Below are positions 23,935 to 35,521 of a stretch of DNA of 64,000 nucleotides, piece after piece. Source of the stretch: Corythucha ciliata. Taxonomy: Eukaryota; Arthropoda; Insecta; Hemiptera; Tingidae. The position numbers and the translations under genes were made by a program. The notes under the pieces were generated by a model that saw nothing but the letters and a program-made list of their open reading frames with translations, made no database searches and was not told the DNA's origin. Location of the stretch: the NCBI GenBank assembly GCA_038030265.1, contig CM075938.1, forward strand, positions 44,757,189-44,821,188, given 5' to 3'. The first letter of the stretch is position 1; the number at the start of each line of letters is the position of its first letter.

Positions 23935-24820
23935 ATTTCGGTTTAACTATGGATTTTTCCTTATTTTAGCCACGAAACAGCGCGATTTCTACACCCTATC
24001 CGCCAATTAACGCTTATATGATCAGTTTAAACCACAAATGGCAATTTTCTCTACTTTAGCCGTGAGTGAGGAAGTTTCATGGGTCAGAACTTATTCATAA
24101 ATCTAATTTTAATGTTTATTTACGCTAAAATAGAGCATACATCGAGATCCGTTAATAAATACGCAATTTTTGAATTTTTAGGTCATTTCAAACACGCCAG
24201 CTAGCATGTTTGTGTCATGCGCCTTCTGAAAAAAATTCACCTGTAATGTTGCTGTCGGAGAGCGGTTTTTGTGTTTCTTTGCCTTATTTTCTACTAGAGC
24301 TTTCCAATAATTAAATAATGGAGGATAAACAGATGAGCTATTTAGAGGCATGAAAAGGACAGAGCATACGAGGGATATTGCGTTGCGGAAAATGTTCGTT
24401 TTGGCGGGACTTCAAATATACCAACTTTTGTTAAGTAATAAAAAATATATCTGAAGGGTTTAACATTTTTATTTATTTATTTACTTGGAAGGATTGATTT
24501 GCCTCATCGAAAAAAAAAAAAAAATTTTTTTGGAAAATGTCGTGAAACTTCCTTGTTATTAGTCCTCGTCTCCTGCAGCCACGCGGATTTCCACTTTTTC
24601 TCTATCCCAATTAGCGCTTTTTCTCAGAGATACCCGCAAATTAGCGTTTTTATCAATTTTATTTGCCATTTAATTAGCGATTTTTCTCAATTTCAACTGA
24701 ATTAGCGTTTTTCGCAATTTTAGCCGTGAATTAGCGTACATTCTCTTTTTTATCCGTTGGTGGGCGATTTTTCGCAATTTTATTTGCAAATTTGCCATTT
24801 TTCTCCATGCGTGGATTAGT
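23935..24820 (+). repeat. Family 1 fragments
   Basis: Plus-type units at 23935-24080 and 24595-24820, separated by about 500 bp without a gene (a TTTATTTATTTA patch near 24470 and an A-run). Confidence 0.7.
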
Positions 24821-24954
24821 GGCTATGGCGAGCAGGGTACTCGCTGAATTGGGGGTTCGAAATTCGGGTAATTTACCCCCAAACATTATATATGTACTTT
24901 ACAAAATAAGTAATGTCATTTTCTCAATGAATCCCCCAAAAGAAGTCTTTAATT

Positions 24955-25184
24955 TTAGCCCGAAATAGTGACTATCGGCCCACCGGAAGTGGCATGTTTC
25001 TCGAGGGACCCAGAACTCAGGGACGAATCTATAAGGAGACGCAAAAAGGAACGCGCCCCAGTGACAGCAACCGCACAGTATCTGCGCTTTTCATGGGCGG
25101 CTCCGTCTCTCTTGAATACATTATACATACATATATGGAGCACCGACCGACGTATAGTGGTGTCGGGGGTGGACCGACACAAAA
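24955..25184. other. GC-richer unassigned segment
   Basis: A 230-bp island of higher GC between repeat arrays, open in several frames on both strands (for example 24968-25240 +). It has no motif I recognise, and may be an interspersed repeat. Confidence 0.35.
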
Positions 25185-25985
25185 AGCTTAATTGGCGGCT
25201 AAAATTTCGGAGAGGAAAAAAAGTTAATATTCACGGCTAAAATAGCGAAAACGTGTGAAAACATCACTATTTCACAGCCAAAATTGAGAAAAATCGCTTT
25301 TTTGCTGGTTCGTGGATCAATTTTAGAATATGTATATTCTATAATTTGCGGCTAAAATTGAGTAAAAACTATAATCATCGATTAAAATTGAGAAACAATT
25401 CGCGGCTTTAAAAACCCGTAATTCACCGCAAAAATTGAGAGAAAAAAGCGAAAAACCGCTCAGCAGGCTCAACTAATATTGAGTAAACTCCAATTCCCGC
25501 TAATTCATCAGTGCTAATTCATGGTAAAAATTGAAGAAGAAACCGACAAACCCGAGGATCAATATTCGAGGAAACCCGCTAATTCACACCTGAAATTGAA
25601 CTAAAGTTAATATTCGAAGATAAAACGAAGAAAAAAGTGATAATTTGCGCTTGTGCTGAACGCGCTGCTAAAATTGAGAAAAAATGCACTTTGCAGATTC
25701 ATTTGAGAAAAACCCGCTTCGCGACTAAATTTTGATGACATAATTCGAGGCTAAAAGACAGAAAAAGCGCTATTTCGCGGCAAAAATTTCGGATAAGTCC
25801 AGTTGATTTTGTGATAATCGCGGCTGAAATTTAGGAAAAGCGCTCATTCGCCGCTAAAATGGGGTAAAACTATAATTCGCGGACCAATTGAGAAAATTGA
25901 GGGAAAGCGCTAAATCTGTGCAAAAATTTTAAAACTCCGCTAATTCGTGGCTAAAATTATCAATTTGAGAAAATCCGTTAATTCC
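25185..25985 (-). repeat. Family 1 array
   Basis: Minus-type units (CTAAAATTGAGAAA, CGCTAATTCG). It grades at its right end into the 42-bp repeat type. Confidence 0.8.
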
Positions 25986-25999
25986 GGATTATCTGCCGA

Positions 26000-27147
26000 G
26001 TTGGTCAGCATGGCAAAATTTTGTATTTCATGCACCAAAATCCTCGCGAAATTTTGTTTTTACAGGGAACAATCCCTTTTTTGGGAAAATTGGTATGAGA
26101 GGGCCGGCCTTACGAAGTTTTTGTACCTGAAAGAAACCAAACATACGAAATCGGTTTTTCGACAAAGCCAAAACCTCGAAATTAATTTTAGATGATCCAG
26201 TCCCTCGATCCTTTTAATGAGTGAACCCCGTGAAATTTCATTTTCGAAGAGGCCAATAACAAAATTGGGGCTTAGAGTGTGCGAAACCCGCAGAATTGTG
26301 TGTTTGTTTTTTTCTTCTTGTCAATCTCGTGATACTAGTTTCGAATAGACCAACTCTGCGGATTTATGTTTTTAAAAATAGGCAGACCCGTGGAATTGGC
26401 ATTTAAAATGAGCCAGTCATTTCCCTGGAAATTTTTATTTTGATGGTGTAGTCGGTGTTTGGAGGTGTGTGTGGGGGGGGGGCGTGACTTTTTCGGGAAC
26501 CTGACGCCGCAAAATTGGTTTCCGAACGTGCCAGAACTACGAAATTTGCTTTTCGAGATATCCAAATCAACTATTTCCAGCCAAAGGCGAAATTTAGTTC
26601 TTGAATCAGCCGAAATTTTAACATTGGAATCTGTAAGTGTTAAATTCGCGAGGACTTCAAAAAAGTCCATCCCTAAGAATTGCTTTTTGGCGCCAAACCG
26701 TGAAATTGATTTTTAGACTGAGTCCACTCCGTGAGATTTGATTCTTAAAACCGACAACCCCACACAAAGTTGACTATACACGGAGTCAACCCAGCGAAAT
26801 TAGGTTTTTGAGTGAGTTAAATCCACGAAATTGGGTTCTGTGAGTGCCAATTATTCGCAAAAGTTGGGCTTTGAAAGGGTCAAACCAGCTGAACTTTGTT
26901 TTTTTATGGAGCCAAACCAACGGAATTGTGGTTTTCAAGGAGCAAAGGGCGAAATTCGTTCTTAAATTGGTCAAAACCGCTAAATTGAATTCTGTAAAAA
27001 TGGAAAATCCGTGACACTTGGACTTCGAAGGAAGCCAACTCGCGGAATGGCTTTTCTGAACGACCAGAAGCCATTAAATGGGTTATTTGAATGAGTCGAC
27101 GCGTCATTGCCTTTTTAGGGAGTCAATCCTGCCAAGTTGGCGTTGCG
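26000..27147 (-). repeat. Family 2 repeat array (about 42 bp)
   Basis: Clauses such as CGAAATTGGGTTCTGTGAGT and CAAACCAACGGAATTGTGG recur about every 40-45 bp, the reverse of the phrase AAATTTCACGGTTTTGGCTC seen at 50460-51190. A 111-codon minus ORF at 26335-26670 is a by-product of the repeat. Confidence 0.75.
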
Positions 27148-27321
27148 AGTGAGCAAGTGTTACCTATTGGTTCTATAAAGCCAATAATCCGCAAAAATTT
27201 GAGTTTGATAGTGCCAAAGCCGTGAAAGTGATTTCGCACACACAATTTAAATGTGTGTGTGTGTAACAGTGGCGGATCTAAGGGAGGGCCACAGGGGCCA
27301 AATATGACCCCTCCCAAAAAA
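27148..27321 (+). mobile_element. Repeated 170-bp segment, copy 1
   Basis: Starts AGTGAGCAAGTGTTACCTA, contains a (TG)n stretch, then CAGTGGCGGATCTAAGGG and CCCCTCCCAAAAAA. It is near-identical to 28589-28759 but with a small insertion (AATAT) between the inverted GGGGCC/GGCCCC ends. The right half looks like a hAT-type terminus. The left half is family 2 repeat. Confidence 0.7.
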
Positions 27322-27429
27322 TCATTAGAACCTCCTCCAAAATCCCATCGAAGAAGGTTTAACTGATCACCTCTAATTTTGGGGTCATTTTCTCAGAGGC
27401 CTGAGGGTCAGAGGTTCTCGAGAGACGGG

Positions 27430-27735
27430 AAATGCCAAGTTAAGATAATTGACGTTGAACGCCGCCACGTCTAGGGCAAAAGTTATGCGATAGGTCACGC
27501 CAAGGTCAAACTTTCAGCGAAACGTCATATTGTGAGGGAAAAAACTCTTTCGAAAGGCCGCGGCACAACGAGAAAACAACACGCAAAATGCCTCACGGCG
27601 GGCAAAACGCAACATTCGGAAAAACACTCACGTGAATCGACACAAAGGCAACATTTATGTGAAACGCCGCGTCAAGGGCAACAGATATGCGACATGCTTC
27701 ACCAAGAGCAATGTCAAGATGACAATATTGTCCAT
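27430..27735 (+). repeat. Degenerate repeat of about 33 bp
   Basis: Phrases ATGCGATAGGTCACGCCAAG, GTGAAACGCCGCGTCAAGGG and GCGACATGCTTCACCAAGAG are diverged copies of one unit. The 92-codon ORF at 27532-27810 is its translation. Confidence 0.6.
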
Positions 27736-27739
27736 TTTA

Positions 27740-28900
27740 TGGAAGAATCGGTTTCACGAAAAAATTGTCAATTTCATAACGAAATTGTCTGTTTGATGAG
27801 AAAACTTTAAATTTTGTAAGTCATCTTAAGCTTATGAGCATCGAGGTTGATACTATGAGGACATTTTCAGTCTAAAAGGTGTCAAATTGATGAGTACATC
27901 GTCATTTTAATAAGGAAATTCTTAGTCAAATTTATGAAGAAAATGACACATTGGCCCCGTTGTAAAACTCAGAAAATTGCTCAGCACTTGTTCAGCACTT
28001 GATGAGGTTTTGTTTTCAACACATGTAAAATAAGAGGGAAGGATTAATCGCAATTAATCGTTTTATAGTTTTACTACGGACCCAATGTATTAGGAATTGT
28101 CAATATAATGAGAAAATTGCCGTTTATGAAGAAATTTTCAATTTTGTAAGGAAATTGTTAGTTCGAATTGGAAATGGTTAATAATCAAGATGAAATTGTA
28201 AATATTCTAGGAAACGTTAATTTTGGACGAAATTGTCCGTTTTACATGGAAATTGTTATTTTTATAAGCAAATTGACATTATTTTTTATTAGCGCATTCC
28301 GCATTGTCAATTAATTAAAAACTGTTGCAAAAATTGTCAATTTGACGTGGAAAATTGCTATTTTATGGGGTAATTGTAAACTTATCCTCAATAGTTTTAT
28401 TTTTGGTCCTTGGAAAGTATTAATTTTGCCCTATGACTCGATGGGCATTTGGCCTTTCGGTGATTATTGTTAATACAGAAATTGGTGATCGTTTCGAAAT
28501 TAACAATTTTGTGGGGAAATTGTCCATTTTACAAGGAAATTGTCAATTTTATGAGTTAAGTATATTTTATGAGAAAATGGTATGTTTTAGTGAGCAAGTG
28601 TTACCTATTGGTTCTATGAAAGCCAATAATCCGCAAAAATTGGAGTTTGATAGGGCCAAAGCCGTGAAAGTGATTTCGCACACACAATATAAATGTGTGT
28701 GTGTAACAGTGGCGGATCTAAGGGAGGGCCACAGGGGCCATGGCCCCTCCCAAAAAATATTTATCAACCTTTTATGAGTAAATTGTATATTTTATGAGGA
28801 AATGGTATGTTTTATAAGGAAATTGTCAATTTTATGTGGAAATTGCCCATTTTAAGAGGAAATTGTCACTTTTATGAGGGAATCGTCAATGTCATGAGGC
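27740..28900 (+). repeat. 20-bp minisatellite AATTTTATGAGGAAATTGTC, part 1
   Basis: Diverged units recur with 18-22 bp spacing. The array is interrupted by the 28589-28759 element and by about 300 bp of looser sequence. Confidence 0.8.
28589..28759 (+). mobile_element. Repeated 170-bp segment, copy 2
   Basis: Copy of 27148-27321, here surrounded on both sides by the 20-bp minisatellite instead of family 2 repeat. The inserted unit therefore carried family 2 sequence with it. Confidence 0.7.
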
Positions 28901-29329
28901 AATGGGGAACTTGCACATTTTGCAAAAGTTGGTGTTTCTTAAAAAAGAGGGCTCTTCCACAAACCTATTGCTCACATTAAACTTTGAAATCAATCAAGGA
29001 TGCTTTTTTAGCGAATTTTTCAAAATTTTGAGTGGGGGTTCGATTACGTCAAAACTTATTTATTGAAATTGATGATGTGGGGAAGACGCGTTTACTGGAG
29101 GGAAATTTTTCATGTTATTTGTAAGCAAACAATTTTAGAGTTCCCTCAAATGCTTCACAAGTACGGATTTACGTCATTTCTCCTCGCACCATCCATCCCC
29201 CCCCCCTCAAGAACTTTGAACCTTTTTTAAAAATCTTAAAACGCACCAAACGGGTTGCAACTTCCGTTGTTATCCTTCACAGTTCATAGGTCAAATCTCA
29301 GGTGTGCTTTTCTTCCCAATCTGAGATGA
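28901..29329. other. Interval without a supported gene
   Basis: No ORF of note. A short poly(C) tract is near 29200. Confidence 0.4.
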
Positions 29330-29700
29330 GTTATGAGACACAGTTTCTCATAAAATTGACAATTTCCTCATAAAATTCACGATTACTTTATAAATTTGAC
29401 AATTTCCTCATAAAATTGTCAATTTTATGATGAAATTGTCAATTTGTAAGGAAATCGTGAATTTTATGAGGAAATTGTATGTTTTATGAGGAAATTGTCA
29501 ATTATATGAGGAAACAATCTATTTTATAGGGAAATATTCTATTTTATGAGGAAATAAACAATTTTATAAGGAAATCGTCAATTTTATGAGGGAATTGTCC
29601 ATTTGTTGAGGAAATGGTCAATTTTATGAGTAAATTGTCTATTTTATGAGGAAATTGTCGATTTCATTAGGAGACTTTCTATTTTATGAACAGCCTATTT
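29330..29700. repeat. 20-bp minisatellite, part 2, with orientation switch
   Basis: Up to about 29415 the units read GACAATTTCCTCATAAAATT. From about 29417 they read AATTTTATGAGGAAATTGTC. The flip produces a perfect inverted junction. Confidence 0.85.
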
Positions 29701-30494
29701 CGGGAAATTTGTTTGCGACTAAACCAATTTCGCTGGGTGGCCTATTTCACAGACTGATTACACGCCGATTTTTAGCTGGTTTCACTCATTAAAAACGTAA
29801 TTTACCGGATTTCGCTCGCTAAAAAACCCAATTTTGAGGGTAACAATCGCAGAGATAGCCGTGGGAATAAGAGGTTCCCCTCCACCACTGCGCTGAATTC
29901 ACTTCATTCGGCGGAAGGCATGTTTTTACCAAACTGTTAGTTCACGTTATATGTATTAGGTATTTGTTGGATGTTTTTTTTTTTTTTTTTCACTTTTCCG
30001 GCCCTTGGGTTTCCTTAATTTTCCGATTTTTCAATTATCGGAGATTGAGAGCTATAACTTCGCCACATCTAACAACTGTGTAACGTGTAGTATTGGTAAA
30101 CGCGGTGGCCGGATGGGGTCATAATATGGCCCTCTCCTTGAGACGACTCTGGATCCGCGCCTGGTGTGTAAGGAGGAGGTTGGGAGAGTGTGTGGACCCT
30201 CATCAGAAAACTTCTAACTACGCCCATGAGGGATGATGCGAGTACAGCGCGAACTATAATTGCTTTTTTTTGAAAGTCGAATAGAGAGTTTTCACCTTAG
30301 GGGGCATTGATTCGTTATTATAATTAAAATGTGAGGATACTTGGCACCGAAAACTTCACCTTTCGAAAAGCGCTTATAAAATTGTTCTTTTCTTCCTAAT
30401 CCTTCTATCGATCCCACTCTGGAGCCTACCTGGCTGGTCACGCAAGTTCACGCACTAGACTCACCTAACTGTCACAATTCTCACCATTATTACA
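29701..30494. other. Interval with repeat fragments and no gene
   Basis: Begins with family 2-like clauses (ACCAATTTCGCTGGGTGG), then a T18 run near 29980 and a GGATCCGCGCCTGG repeat end near 30150. The last 100 bp before 30495 are unique. Confidence 0.4.
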
Positions 30495-30656
30495 ATGTCC
30501 GGTACTCCTTCAGCAATGACAACATTTTCAAGATTTTTTCGTACCTGTTCCCCATTCATAACTAGTCTTTTCGGTTCGCTCATCTGTTATTCATCCACTT
30601 CTTCGCCAAGTTTGACTACTGCTGCTCCACCACCACTGCCACAATTGCCGGAAAAG
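30495..30656 (+). CDS. Candidate first coding exon (54 codons), donor at 30657
   Basis: ATG at 30495 opens a frame starting MSGTPSAMTTFSRFF, with a hydrophobic stretch around SPFITSLFGSLIC. A Ser/Thr/Pro-rich end, TTAAPPPLPQLPEK, stops exactly at AAG|GTAAAA, phase 0. Codon choice is far less AT-rich than the surroundings. I do not recognise the protein. It could be an alternative first exon of the same unseen gene as 2602, 31670 and 40666. A chance ORF is the alternative. Confidence 0.5.
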
Positions 30657-31669
30657 GTAAAACAATACACCCCCCTCGCCCTCTCACACCCAGTGTAGTA
30701 GAGCACGTAAAGTTTACTTTTTAAGGCCCGAGTAACAGAGTTTAAAATAAATCAAAAAAGTGGGAGGAAAAAATGCATTTTCTTGTTTCTTCTAAGAAAT
30801 GTTTATAGAGATGTCTCTTCCTCCCGGAGGGAAGAGCGTTCCTAAGACTGAAAATAGGAGCTGTATGAAAAGTTTTCGGTGTGCTTTAGAGCAAGATGAT
30901 CTCTTATAATCAGTCTGGCGTTGGAATAAAATGGGCATTGATGGTCCGCCAGCTTAATTGTGCCACTAAAATGCGCCATATACTAAACTGTTCAATTTGA
31001 ACTATTTTTCTTCAGGGCATTACCCTTTTAACAGACGAATCGCTCAATTAAATTATATTATATTATTAGCAGGACTCACGCAAAACAAATGAGTTAATTT
31101 GTGATCCCGGTTAATACTACGTACACATAAAAAATTGACAGACAGCCAAATAAGAACTGTAGGCCAAGCCCCATCTCATCTTGCTAATTATCGTGTGCCC
31201 TGAAGTATATTTTTTCTCTCTTAGCTTCTATTTACCATTTTAATTTTATACTATAAAAAACAACCGTGCGATTTGTCTTAACTTTACTCTCTCTTCCTAT
31301 CCTTACTAGACCAAACATAATTGTTTTCTGCTTTTCCTTTTAGTTCTTCTTCGTTTTTTCCCCCCTTCTAGCCGGTGTTGTGTATATTTACAAAAACCAG
31401 AAAAAAAAACAAAAAAAAAACGGAGTTCCTCCCCTTTCTGAGCATGCGCATCGATGACACATACGGAAATAGTAACCGCGAAATAGAGAAAGATACATCC
31501 GAAAAAGCTTGACAAACTTCGCGGTCGCGCGCGATAAACCCGGCGACCCGACAGAGAGAAAAAACAAATTGTCAACGCCTTAAAACTTTTGATGTGCGCG
31601 TAATCGGTCTCCACCAATTTTTGAATTCGGGGGTTTTTTCCATACTGTTCGATTTGGTTTGAAAAAGTG

Positions 31670-31723
31670 ATGGGAATGGAGGAATATTTTCAAGAATGGA
31701 GCGAAGAAACCGTTACGAAAAAG
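31670..31723 (+). CDS. Candidate first coding exon (18 codons), donor at 31724
   Basis: MGMEEYFQEWSEETVTKK ends at AAG|GTTCAT in phase 0. The donor is weaker than at 2680. A GC-richer stretch at about 31500-31620 would suit a promoter or 5'UTR. The short acidic-then-basic layout (EE-Y ... T-K/R-KV) resembles the exon at 2602, but the similarity is too short to prove homology. Only 65 bp downstream lies a CAG|GTAAGC site. Confidence 0.35.
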
Positions 31724-31764
31724 GTTCATTTCAGTTGTTCTCCCTATTAAATTTTCCCCTTTTC

Positions 31765-31835
31765 ACATAATATATCCTTATTTTGTTTCAGGTAAGCCCT
31801 TTTTTTTCTTCTACACGCAGTCACGTAAGTCTAAT
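31765..31835 (+). promoter_or_regulatory. Ratchet-like recursive splice site cluster
   Basis: A T-rich tract followed by CAG|GTAAGC at 31789-31796 places a 3' splice site directly against a 5' splice site, the layout of zero-length ratchet points in long insect introns. A second acceptor/donor pair, CGCAG|TCAC|GTAAGT, lies at about 31819-31830. Confidence 0.4.
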
Positions 31836-33534
31836 TTTAATTCCATGTTTTATTCAAGCTTTCTGGGTTCATGGAACCGAAATACCGCCTGTTTTAACGA
31901 ATGGTTAGTTCCACACAATTTGAGATCTTTAAAAAACTAGAGAATTAAATTGACAGAGGGGGCGAAGATGAGGGGTTGGAAGGTCAAATAGATTGCTCTC
32001 GGCGAAAAAATAAAAAAAAATCGTCGTCCGTTGATATAAAAATATTTGCGAAGTGGTGGACATTTTTACCGAAATAGATACAAGACCTTCATAGTGGTCT
32101 TGCTAATCTTAAAATTTTCTTTTAAATTGTGATCGGTACGAGAGGCAATTAAGAGGATTTGTTATTCTTCAAATTGGGACTGTTAACGAAAGATTAAAAA
32201 GAATGTGTGCGCGAAACAAAATTGGCGAAGACAGGCAAATGTCACTCATGTCTCTACTACCTGTGCGTGTCGTTTTAACTAGTTTAAAATCGTCGAGAAA
32301 GCTGCCAAATTCCTGCCTTTTGAACTCTTCTTTCATCGGAGTATAATAAAGCTAATAATGTCCTACTATAGGTTCCTCTTTTGACCCCTTGTGAAAGCGA
32401 CTCAACTCGAGGCGTATTATGTCTGCAGGAGCTACGCACCAACCTCACGACAGGAAGAGTTATTTCGCAGAATGTATTACTTGGAAATTAAAATTACTTT
32501 GAAAAAACTTCGCCACCGAGCTGTTAAATACGACAGAAGAGGATTATAAACTCCGCGCGCAAAGATGTATGTTGCAGCTTTTGCAAGGAAATGGAGAGCT
32601 TTTAAAAAAAAAGAAAGAAAAAAAAATTCGAAGGAATAAAAAAATGTTTAAAACAGTCTGTGACCAATATAGATCACGCACTTGTGGCTCAGGGGACAAT
32701 TTTAGCTTCCCAGTGTGATTTTCGCTTCGATAAGAAAAAGAGGAAAACTTAACTTGCGATCGATCCTGTTAAAATTTTGCTTCATATAGGTATACTTGTT
32801 CTTGGCTATGTACCGTCTAATATTCCAGAAGCCATAAAAAGTAGTGCAAGTGAAAGTGGGAGAAATTGGAGCATACTGTACCTATTTCTGCTCGCAGCGT
32901 CCGCCGAATTTCAGTACTCAGGTCCAATAAAGGCTGTTTTACAATTTATGGCATTCATTGCGAATAGATCAAATGTAGCGAGTGGGCCGTTGTTGTTCGG
33001 TCCAAGTGAACTATACTCGTTGCCCCAGTCGAAAGTTCAGCTCCATAACCCGAATATTTAACCTGCGAAACTTGGAATTAACGGTCAATCATAGCTCCAG
33101 TAATGGTCAATAGGAATTGTAACGTACGTGTACTCGCCGTTCAGCGAGAAAATAAGGGGGTTTTCCAGTAATTTGTCAAAGTTACCGATGAGCCAGACAA
33201 GGTTTATGAGTCCTTCTCCTTTGAACCATGCTAAACCATGGCGTTGACCTACAGCCAGAACCCCCCCCCCCCCCGAGAAATGCAACATAGTGACCGCTAG
33301 TGCCCCTTAGTGTTAAAAAAGGATAGTTTCGCCGTTCGTGTAGCGTGGTGGTTAGTTTCAGAACTCAGAAGGCTTCCTCGACTACAAAACTGCCCAGTGA
33401 GATCCGCCCGCACTATGTGCGCAGGGGGAGTAACTGGCATTTTGCTTTCCCCGTCAAGTCAAGCTCAAAATTCCGTCAGAAATCCGTCAAAAGCTTGAGA
33501 AACGAAGTTTCGAAGCAAGCGGTCAATAGAGCCT
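31836..33534. other. Unique interval without a supported gene
   Basis: The 94-codon plus frame at 32777-33061 and the 67-codon minus frame at 33085-33288 are open, but I cannot connect them to a family or to splice sites. A C15 run is at about 33259. A TAGCGTGGTGGTTAG A-box-like string near 33350 lacks a B box. Confidence 0.4.
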
Positions 33535-33885
33535 CAAATTGAGAAACATTTGCAAATTCGCGGTTTATGGTGGCCCTTTTGCGGCTGAAATTTAGAAAAA
33601 TGGCTGACGCACCGAAAAATTCATGACCAAAAGTGAGAAAATCGCTCGCTGATTCGTGGCTAAAATATAGAAAACCGCTAACTCCTATCAAATAAACACC
33701 GAGAAAGTGCCCAATCGCCGTTTCTGGAGGCAACATTATTGTGCCTAAAAATGAGAAAAAGTGACTAGTATGGTCAGAATTCAAAAGATCACTGCTAAAA
33801 TTGGGAAAAAGCGCTAATTGAGGGATAAAACTGAGAATAGAGCTTAATCACGGCAAAAATCAAGAAAACGTTTATTCGTGATATC
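33535..33885 (-). repeat. Family 1 array, short
   Basis: Minus-type units (GAGAAAATCGCTC, GGCTAAAATATAGAAAACCGC). It carries the reverse of the unit phrase at 1-1640. Confidence 0.75.
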
Positions 33886-33909
33886 TGGAGGACACTTCCC
33901 CTAATAGCA

Positions 33910-34260
33910 CAGTTACGTTGCAGAGAAGTCACGATGACGTCACATTTGGACGTGTGACCAACATTTTAAACGTTGCAGTAACGTAGATATGTCCGGCCAC
34001 TGTGACTTCCATTGTGACGTCACAGAGAGGTCACATCGTGACGTTTTCGCAGGTCACTTTATGGCTTCACACTGAGGTTACAATGGGATGTATGTAGCGT
34101 ACACGTCACAGAGACGTTGCAAAGACGACACAAAAATACGTCTAACTTACATTTGTAACGTTGCAGCAATGTATAGATACGCTCACCCCTTGTAACTCAC
34201 TTTGTGACGTCACATCGTGACTTCACTCCGATGTTACACTGGGACTTATTTGTGCTATAT
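33910..34260. repeat. Diverged repeat carrying three TGACGTCA palindromes
   Basis: TGACGTCA occurs exactly at 33935-33942, 34015-34022 and 34205-34212. Recurring phrases AACGTTGCAG, GATACG or GATATG, and TTGTGACGTCACA show a 170-200 bp unit repeated about twice. TGACGTCA is the CRE/ATF-site consensus; whether it is bound is unknown. Confidence 0.6.
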
Positions 34261-35020
34261 AGCATACGCTTTCGGTTAAATCATTCACAAATTGTAAAAA
34301 TAATGGCTTCTAGACACTGTAAACCCCTACTTTTTTCTTTTCCACACATGCGTTACATGCAGACATGACTTGTGCATAGTTTTCAAGCGTTACAATTGAA
34401 GAAGAACGAACGGTGAATAAACAACTCTGCAATATTTGGAATGATTTGTTGGATTTAAAGTTTTAATCATTTGAAAACGAAAAAAAAACAAACACAAAAA
34501 ATTATTTCTTTGAAAATAAAATATGTTCGCAATTTGTGCATTGAGCAGGTTCTGATTCACCCTGAGCTGCCACGTTAACGTCCTGTTGGTAAGGGCCAAC
34601 GATATAAAAAAGAACTGGATTTCTCATCACTGCTGATAAAGAATAGCCATCAAATAAGCTCCCATAGTGGATGAGAGGGGTGGAGTTTCAAAATAAGTGC
34701 CATGTTGCCATAACTACACAAGGAGAGGAACAGAGTGATTGTTTACAAGGGGACGACCTGCCCCCTCCACGCCCCTCCAGTCCGCTGTGAGCAATCCAGG
34801 TTTATATATCGTTGGTAAGGGAAGATGAGACAGTTGGTGATAAAAGGTATTAATTAACTTCATACTTTTGTTTTCCCGTTTTTTCTTTCAAATCTTTGCT
34901 TCGCATATTTGATGAAATTTGAAATTATTTCGAAGCATCGCTGCTTCGTCAGATCGGGATTGTGGAAACGGGATGCTTCTGAAATTATGAAAGATCAACA
35001 TTGCTGCTTGTTCAGCCTCA
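34261..35020. other. Interval without a supported gene
   Basis: AT-rich, with no coding signal. It contains the minus-strand hammerhead-like core at 34928-34952. Confidence 0.4.
34928..34952 (-). ncRNA. Hammerhead-like core, Penelope-like remnant
   Basis: The minus strand reads CTGACGA, then the perfect hairpin AGCA-GCGA-TGCT within GAAGCA...TGCTTC, then GAAA. This is the conserved half of a hammerhead. The remaining stem III and stem I pairings are not clear. Confidence 0.4.
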
Positions 35021-35059
35021 TCTTCCCCCTAGTGGTGTAGTGTTCACACTCAACTTACT

Positions 35060-35260
35060 TAAAGGTGCGTTTACACCGAAGTGTCTGACATTTATGTAGC
35101 TACACTTATGTCTCGACATAAATGTAAAGTGTCAGACACTTCTATATTGACCGTACAAATTCTGATAAAAATTTCTGGAAGTTTGTGTTTACACCAAGGA
35201 AATTTGTGTCTATTTCAAGCAATAAGTGTAGCGCGACACTTCAGTGTAAACGCGCCTTTA
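35060..35260. mobile_element. TA-flanked MITE in the DUF4806-like gene
   Basis: Inverted ends AAGGTGCGTTTACACCGAAG and, as reverse complement, AAGGCGCGTTTACACTGAAG. TA lies at 35060-35061 and 35259-35260. It belongs to the TTAARG...YYACA set and interrupts the frame after the CDVII motif. Confidence 0.8.
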
Positions 35261-35362
35261 TAATCACGTCGCATAATTTTAGGGAACAACATTTTTTCTT
35301 GCTTTTTTCCCCGTAAAAACTGAAATTGTTTGCGTATTCGTCGGTCACTACCTTTTTTAATA

Positions 35363-35521
35363 GGGGTACTCAAATAATCAGCCTGTAAACCTGTAAAGGA
35401 GTATTTATCTGTAATTAAGTAAAATTCCACCCCCCCCCCTGTCTATGCGTTACTAAAGAAACGAGATTTATAACACCTGTTTACTGGTTTACCGAAATAC
35501 TGATTTTTATTTGAGTACCCC
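35363..35521. mobile_element. 159-bp MITE inserted in a coding exon
   Basis: Inverted ends GGGGTACTCAAATAATCAG and GGGGTACTCAAATAAAAATC. Direct repeats TAATA flank it at 35358-35362 and 35522-35526. On the minus strand the host frame runs into the element and meets a stop within its terminal repeat. Confidence 0.85.

Noticed and set aside
26335..26670. 111-codon minus ORF
   Set aside because: Lies wholly in the 42-bp repeat and shares its repetitive peptide style.
27532..27810. 92-codon plus ORF
   Set aside because: It is a translation of a diverged 33-bp repeat.
33340..33420. A-box-like TAGCGTGGTGGTTAG
   Set aside because: No B box at the expected distance and no poly(A).
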